From: an uncultured Myxococcales bacterium
Lineage (GTDB): Bacteria > Myxococcota_A > Polyangia > Polyangiales > Polyangiaceae
Direction of reading: 5' to 3'
DNA: 33,716 nucleotides
NCBI GenBank assembly: GCA_937902985.1
Contig: CALFNG010000056.1
Location: 1 to 33,716 of the forward strand
Position 1 is the stretch's first letter, and every line of letters begins with the position of its first letter. Positions 30,093 to 33,716 of this stretch are shown in pieces. The translations under genes were made by a program, and so were the position numbers. The notes beneath the pieces were generated by a model. That model was not told the DNA's origin, searched no databases, and saw only the letters and a list, made by a program, of their open reading frames with translations.

Positions 30093-31595
30093 ATGCTCTT
30101 CGCGAGCCCCCTCTACGGCGCCTTCCTCGTCGCGACCTGGGCGATCTTCTGGCTGCTCCCCTCGCGAGTCGATCGACGACGGGTCGCGCGCCCGCTGTTT
30201 CTCGTAGCGGCGAGCTACGGCTTCTACTTCTACGGGACGTGGGACGCGGCGCGCGACGAGGCCGTGCCGCTCGCCGCGCCGTGGTGGGCGGCGCTCTGCC
30301 TCGCCGTCATCTTCGTCGGCAGCACGCTCGATTTCTTCATCGGCCGGGCCCTCGCGCGCATCGAGCACCGGGCCGCGCGCAACGCGCTGCTCCTGGTGTC
30401 GATCGCGTACTACCTGGGCGTCCTCGCGGTGTTCAAGTACTGGAACTTCGCCGCCGACGCGGTCGCCTCGGCCGCGGCGGCGCTCGGGGCGCACGTCAAC
30501 GTCACGCGCCTGCGGCTCGTCTTGCCCTTCGGCATCTCGTTCTTCACCTTCGAGACGATGAGCTACACGATCGACGTGTGGCGTCGCGAGCTCGAGCCCG
30601 CCCGGCGATACCTCGACTATCTGCTCTTCGTCTCGTTCTTTCCCCACCTCGTCGCGGGGCCCATCGTGCGGCCGTCCCAGATGCTTCCGCAGCTCGCGGC
30701 CGAGCCGCGGGTCGACGCCGCGGCGCAGGCCCGCGGCCTCTGGCGCATCGCCGTGGGGCTGGCGAAGAAGATCGTCATCGGCGACTTCCTCGCGCAGGGG
30801 ATCGTCAACCGCGTCTTCGCGACCCCCGAGCGCTTCACGGCGCTCGAAGTGCTCGTCGCCGTCTACGCGTACGCGATGCAGATCTACGCCGACTTCTCCG
30901 GCTACAGCGACGTCGCCGTCGGCAGCGCCGCCCTCTTCGGCTACGTGCTCCCCGAGAACTTCGACGCGCCGTACCTCGCGAGCGATCTCCAGGAGTTCTG
31001 GCGGCGCTGGCACATCTCGCTCAGCACGTGGCTCCGAGACTATCTCTACAAGCCGCTCGGCGGCTCGCGCGGGGGTTCGCTGAAGACGTATCGCAATCTG
31101 ATGATCACCATGGTGCTCGGCGGGTTGTGGCACGGCGCGTCGTGGAACTTCGTCGTGTGGGGCGCGCTCCACGGAGGGGCGCTCGCGGTCACGCGGATCT
31201 GGCAACGATCCCGCGCCGTGTTCGCGTTCTCGCAGGGACGCACGCCGATGCTCGCGACGGGCGCGACGCGCGCGCTGGCGACGCTCGCCACCTTCCACTT
31301 CGTCTGCTTCGCGTGGATCTTCTTCCGCGCACCGACGTTCGACCACGCGCTCCTGGCCCTCCGTCAGCTCGCGCACGGCGGCTGGACGCTCGAGCACGTG
31401 ACGCCGAGGGTGGTGCTGGTCGTGGCGGCGGCCGCGGCCTTGCACGTGTCGCCGCGCGCGTGGGAAGGGCGCGCGCGCGAAGCGTTCGTGCGAACGCCGG
31501 CGCTCGTGCAGGGGGTCGTGCTCGCCGCCGCTGCAGTCGCCCTTCACCTCGTGGCCGGCGCCAGGCCGGAGCCGTTCGTCTACGGCCAGTTCTGA
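30093..31595 (+). CDS. AlgI-like MBOAT O-acyltransferase
   Basis: The 500-aa polytopic inner-membrane protein belongs to the MBOAT family (AlgI/DltB/PatA type), which moves acetyl groups across the membrane for O-acetylation of surface polymers. Markers are LPFGISFFTFETMSYTIDVW (about 144-163), FFPHLVAGPIVRPSQMLPQL, YADFSGYSDVAVGSAALFG, EFWRRWHISLSTWLRDYLY (H307) and GGLWHGASWNFVVWGALHG, with the conserved family His at H347. A GGAG ribosome-binding site sits about 7 bases before the ATG, one of the few clear ones in this window. It follows the glycosidase by 21 bases. The usual SGNH partner (AlgJ/AlgX/DltD type) is not in the window, so the acceptor is unknown; a surface polysaccharide is likely. 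Confidence 0.93.
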   Translation: MLFASPLYGAFLVATWAIFWLLPSRVDRRRVARPLFLVAASYGFYFYGTWDAARDEAVPLAAPWWAALCLAVIFVGSTLDFFIGRALARIEHRAARNALLLVSIAYYLGVLAVFKYWNFAADAVASAAAALGAHVNVTRLRLVLPFGISFFTFETMSYTIDVWRRELEPARRYLDYLLFVSFFPHLVAGPIVRPSQMLPQLAAEPRVDAAAQARGLWRIAVGLAKKIVIGDFLAQGIVNRVFATPERFTALEVLVAVYAYAMQIYADFSGYSDVAVGSAALFGYVLPENFDAPYLASDLQEFWRRWHISLSTWLRDYLYKPLGGSRGGSLKTYRNLMITMVLGGLWHGASWNFVVWGALHGGALAVTRIWQRSRAVFAFSQGRTPMLATGATRALATLATFHFVCFAWIFFRAPTFDHALLALRQLAHGGWTLEHVTPRVVLVVAAAAALHVSPRAWEGRAREAFVRTPALVQGVVLAAAAVALHLVAGARPEPFVYGQF

Positions 31596-31687
31596 GGGCA
31601 GCGCGGGGAAGGCGCGCTCGGGGCTGATCCATTCCGCGAGGCCGCGTTTGGTGCGCTGCGAAGCCCCGTGGTACGCCCCGCGCTCGC

Positions 31688-32086
31688 ATGCTCTCGCGCC
31701 GCGCCGCCGTAGTCTTCGCCCTCGTCGATGTCGTGACCGCGGGCCTCATCGCGCTCGGCGTGTTCGTGGGCCTGCCGTCGCGCTGGGCGCCCGTCGACTT
31801 CGCCGCCATCGCGCTCGTGCTGCTGGATCTCGCGTCGGGCGTCGGTCTCCTCGCGGCAAAACCGTGGGCGGCACGCCTCGCCCTCTGGGCCTCGGGGGTC
31901 GCGCTCGGCGTGGGGCTTTGGCTGATCACCATTCTTGCCGTCACCGCGGGCTGGCTGAGCGGCGTCTACGGGCCCGTCGGCCTCGGGGGCTCGGTCATTC
32001 TCGCGCTCGTCGCGGCCCTCGTGCTCCCGTATCTGGTCGTCGTTCCCGTCGTCCGGCTGGTGTGGCTGCGCGAGGCCCGGCGGTGA
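31688..32086 (+). CDS. Small polytopic membrane protein of unknown function
   Basis: The 132-aa product is almost entirely hydrophobic, with about four predicted spans: AVVFALVDVVTAGLIALGVF, FAAIALVLLDLASGVGLLAA, LALWASGVALGVGLWLITIL and SVILALVAALVLPYLVVVPV. A basic C-terminal tail follows (RLVWLREARR). No family is recognised. It is separated from the O-acyltransferase by 92 bases with no clear structure, and its stop overlaps the next gene's GTG start (GTGA), so the two are probably coupled. It may be an accessory subunit for the membrane-anchored toroid protein that follows. Confidence 0.72.
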   Translation: MLSRRAAVVFALVDVVTAGLIALGVFVGLPSRWAPVDFAAIALVLLDLASGVGLLAAKPWAARLALWASGVALGVGLWLITILAVTAGWLSGVYGPVGLGGSVILALVAALVLPYLVVVPVVRLVWLREARR

Positions 32087-33716
32087 TCGCCCGGGCGGTC
32101 GGCCGCGATCCCCTGGCGCGAGCGCTCGCGGTTTGGGCCCTGGTGACGCTGGTCGCGGCCCTCGGCGTGAGGCAATCGTTCGCGCTCGGCGCGACCGGTT
32201 CGGCTGGCGCTCCGAGCGCGCCGCGCACGATCGTCGCCAGCGTGTGGAGCGCCGGTCGTCTGGTGGCGCGCGGCGCGCTCGCGCAGCCCGGCGAACACGA
32301 CGCGCGCCTCGACGCCGCCCTCGACGCCGATCCGAAGGCGACGCTCGTCTACGAGACCGTGGTCGGTGAGGGCCCGGTGCTCGTGCGCCCGCAAGCCTTG
32401 CTCGCGCTGTCGCTCGTGCCCGGTCGCGACGGGCTGGCCGTCACGAGCGGGCAGCGCACGGAGTACCTGACGCCCGACGAGATGCTCTCGCGGCAGGCGT
32501 ACGACAAGGGCATCGAGCTCGCGAGCCTCGGGTTCAAGACGGGCGTCGACGTCACGCTCGTGCTCGCGATCCTCGCCGACCGGTTCGCGACGACCGTGCC
32601 CGATCTCCTCGATCACGCGCGCTTCCGCCGCGTTCGGGTCGTTCGCTCGGTGCCGGCCGAGCCGCCCGCGCGCGTCGTCACGGCGGAGACCCTCACTCGC
32701 GACGACGTCCGCGAGGCGGCGATCGCGGCGGCGCGCTTTCTGGCGCGAGGCGTCGACGAGCGCGGCCGCTTTCGCTACCTCATCGACGCCCCCACGAACA
32801 CCACGCTGCCCGGGTACGACTGGCCTCGCCACGCGGGGGCGACGTACTTTCTCGCGCAGGCGGCCGACCTGTCGCGCGACCCGCCCCTCGGCGTGGCCGC
32901 GCTGCGCGCCGCGGCCTTCCTGCGCGACCACGCGATGGTCGATTGCGGCGAGCACAAATGCGTGGGCGAGGGGCGCCTGGTCGACGTGGGGTCCACGGCC
33001 CTCTCGGTGATCGCGCTCGCCGAGATCGCGCGGACCCAGCTCGACCCGACCTACGCGGAGGTCGTGGCGCCGCTGGCTGCGTTCCTTCGCTCGCAGCAGC
33101 GCCCCGACGGCGACTTCATGCACGAGTACGACCGGCGGGGGCAGCAGCCAATCGACGTGCAGCTTCTCTACTACACGGGCGAGGCCGCGCTCGCGCTCTC
33201 GCGCGCGGCGTCGCTGCTCGGCGATCCGCGCGACCTCGACGCGGCGAGCCGCGCGCTGGCGCGTCTCGTCGGGCCGGGCTGGAACTTCTTCGGGAGCCGC
33301 TACTACTTTGGTGAAGAGCACTGGACCTGCCAGGCCATGGACGATCTGTGGGATCGTGCGCCCGATCCGCGCGCGCTCGACTTCTGCCTCCGGTGGCAGG
33401 CCTACGACCGCAAGCTGCAGTACGGGCCCGGCGAGACGCCCTACGACGCCGACGGCGCCTACGGCTTCGGTCCGGTGGTGACACCGCGGCTGACCCCCGT
33501 GGGCAGCCGGGCCGAGGCGGGCCTCGCGACGCTCGCCGCCGCGAGGCGCGCTCGCGAGAACACGCCACCCTCCGAGATGGCGGCGCTCGACAACGAGATG
33601 CGCCGGTCGCTGGCCGTGCTCCTCCGGCACCAGTTCCGCCCGGGCCCGCGACACCTGTTCGCGGATCCAGCGGCCGTCGATGGCGCGATGCCCGCGAGCG
33701 AAGTCGACTGGCAGCT
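32083..33716 (+). CDS. Membrane-anchored protein with C-terminal alpha/alpha-toroid-like domain (3' end beyond window)
   Basis: An open frame of 544 codons runs from a GTG at 32083 (GTGA overlap with the preceding stop) to the window end without a stop, so the gene is incomplete. An N-terminal span (ALAVWALVTLVAALG, about 14-28) is followed by a domain of about 150 residues. The stretch VPGRDGLAVTSGQRTEYLT then DKGIELASLGFKTG there faintly recalls AMMECR1 proteins. From about residue 205 there are helical toroid-like blocks: AAIAAARFLARGVDERGRF, LPGYDWPRHAGATYFLAQAA, DVGSTALSVIALAEIA, FLRSQQRPDGDF and EEHWTCQAMDDLW. This resembles periplasmic carbohydrate-acting or terpenoid-cyclase-type toroids. 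It is a second such protein in the window but not an obvious paralogue of the lipoprotein at 13171. Function is not known. Confidence 0.75.
   Translation, partial: MIARAVGRDPLARALAVWALVTLVAALGVRQSFALGATGSAGAPSAPRTIVASVWSAGRLVARGALAQPGEHDARLDAALDADPKATLVYETVVGEGPVLVRPQALLALSLVPGRDGLAVTSGQRTEYLTPDEMLSRQAYDKGIELASLGFKTGVDVTLVLAILADRFATTVPDLLDHARFRRVRVVRSVPAEPPARVVTAETLTRDDVREAAIAAARFLARGVDERGRFRYLIDAPTNTTLPGYDWPRHAGATYFLAQAADLSRDPPLGVAALRAAAFLRDHAMVDCGEHKCVGEGRLVDVGSTALSVIALAEIARTQLDPTYAEVVAPLAAFLRSQQRPDGDFMHEYDRRGQQPIDVQLLYYTGEAALALSRAASLLGDPRDLDAASRALARLVGPGWNFFGSRYYFGEEHWTCQAMDDLWDRAPDPRALDFCLRWQAYDRKLQYGPGETPYDADGAYGFGPVVTPRLTPVGSRAEAGLATLAAARRARENTPPSEMAALDNEMRRSLAVLLRHQFRPGPRHLFADPAAVDGAMPASEVDWQ

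Noticed and set aside
27837-31547. 1236-codon minus-strand frame opposite the glycosidase and O-acyltransferase genes
   Set aside because: It spans two genes with clear catalytic motifs on the plus strand and shows no family motifs itself.
1-33716. CRISPR arrays, tRNA or rRNA genes, transposases and integrases
   Set aside because: No regularly spaced direct repeats, cloverleaf-like sequences, inverted-terminal-repeat pairs or mobile-element protein motifs were recognised on either strand by reading; a dedicated search was not possible.

Overview
The window is uniformly GC-rich protein-coding DNA with almost no intergenic space. No rRNA, tRNA, CRISPR array, insertion sequence or phage gene was seen. 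The gene content fits a Gram-negative with an outer membrane and a myxobacteria-like style: lipoproteins, a MopE-type DxDxD metal motif, a receiver + DUF4388/PATAN-like + J-like protein, a giant HEAT-repeat protein, and many GTG/TTG starts. Myxococcota is the best guess. This is inferred from gene style, not from a marker gene.

Layout. (1) 9-6389, minus strand: a class A penicillin-binding protein, two tandem paralogous polytopic membrane proteins and a stand-alone RibD-type deaminase. They are chained by 4-base stop/start overlaps (GTGA, CTGA, ATGA), so this looks like one translationally coupled operon. One member apparently starts at CTG. (2) 6455-8944, plus strand: a 52-aa TatA-like single-span protein and a degenerate receiver/PATAN/J-domain protein. 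(3) 8953-13062, minus strand: a Rieske-FAD/NAD oxidoreductase downstream of a Clp-family double AAA+ unfoldase. (4) 13171-26150: the most interesting region. It looks like a synthase-dependent exopolysaccharide locus resembling a PNAG (Pga) system in parts list. A minus-strand operon of five overlapping genes encodes a family 2 glycosyltransferase, a sensor kinase with a pseudo-receiver, a single-domain response regulator, a 1209-aa membrane-anchored HEAT-repeat protein and a putative alpha/alpha-toroid lipoprotein. Divergent from it is a TPR/outer-membrane beta-barrel gene. Next come a membrane-anchored protein of unknown function and a divergent lipoprotein polysaccharide deacetylase. (5) 26197-26820, minus strand: rsmG. 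(6) 26870-33716, plus strand: an AmgK-like sugar kinase, a GH35-like glycosidase, an AlgI-like MBOAT O-acetyltransferase, a small membrane protein and a second putative toroid protein that runs off the window.

How it may work together (inference): the GT2 synthase would make and extrude a glycan. The deacetylase lipoprotein would modify it in the periplasm, the toroid lipoprotein might trim it, and the TPR/barrel protein would export it. The kinase, regulator and HEAT protein are translated with the synthase. As none of them has a visible DNA-binding domain, they could control the synthase complex by protein contact. The second plus-strand cluster (amino-sugar kinase, glycosidase, O-acetyltransferase, toroid protein) also points to surface glycan or cell-wall sugar metabolism.
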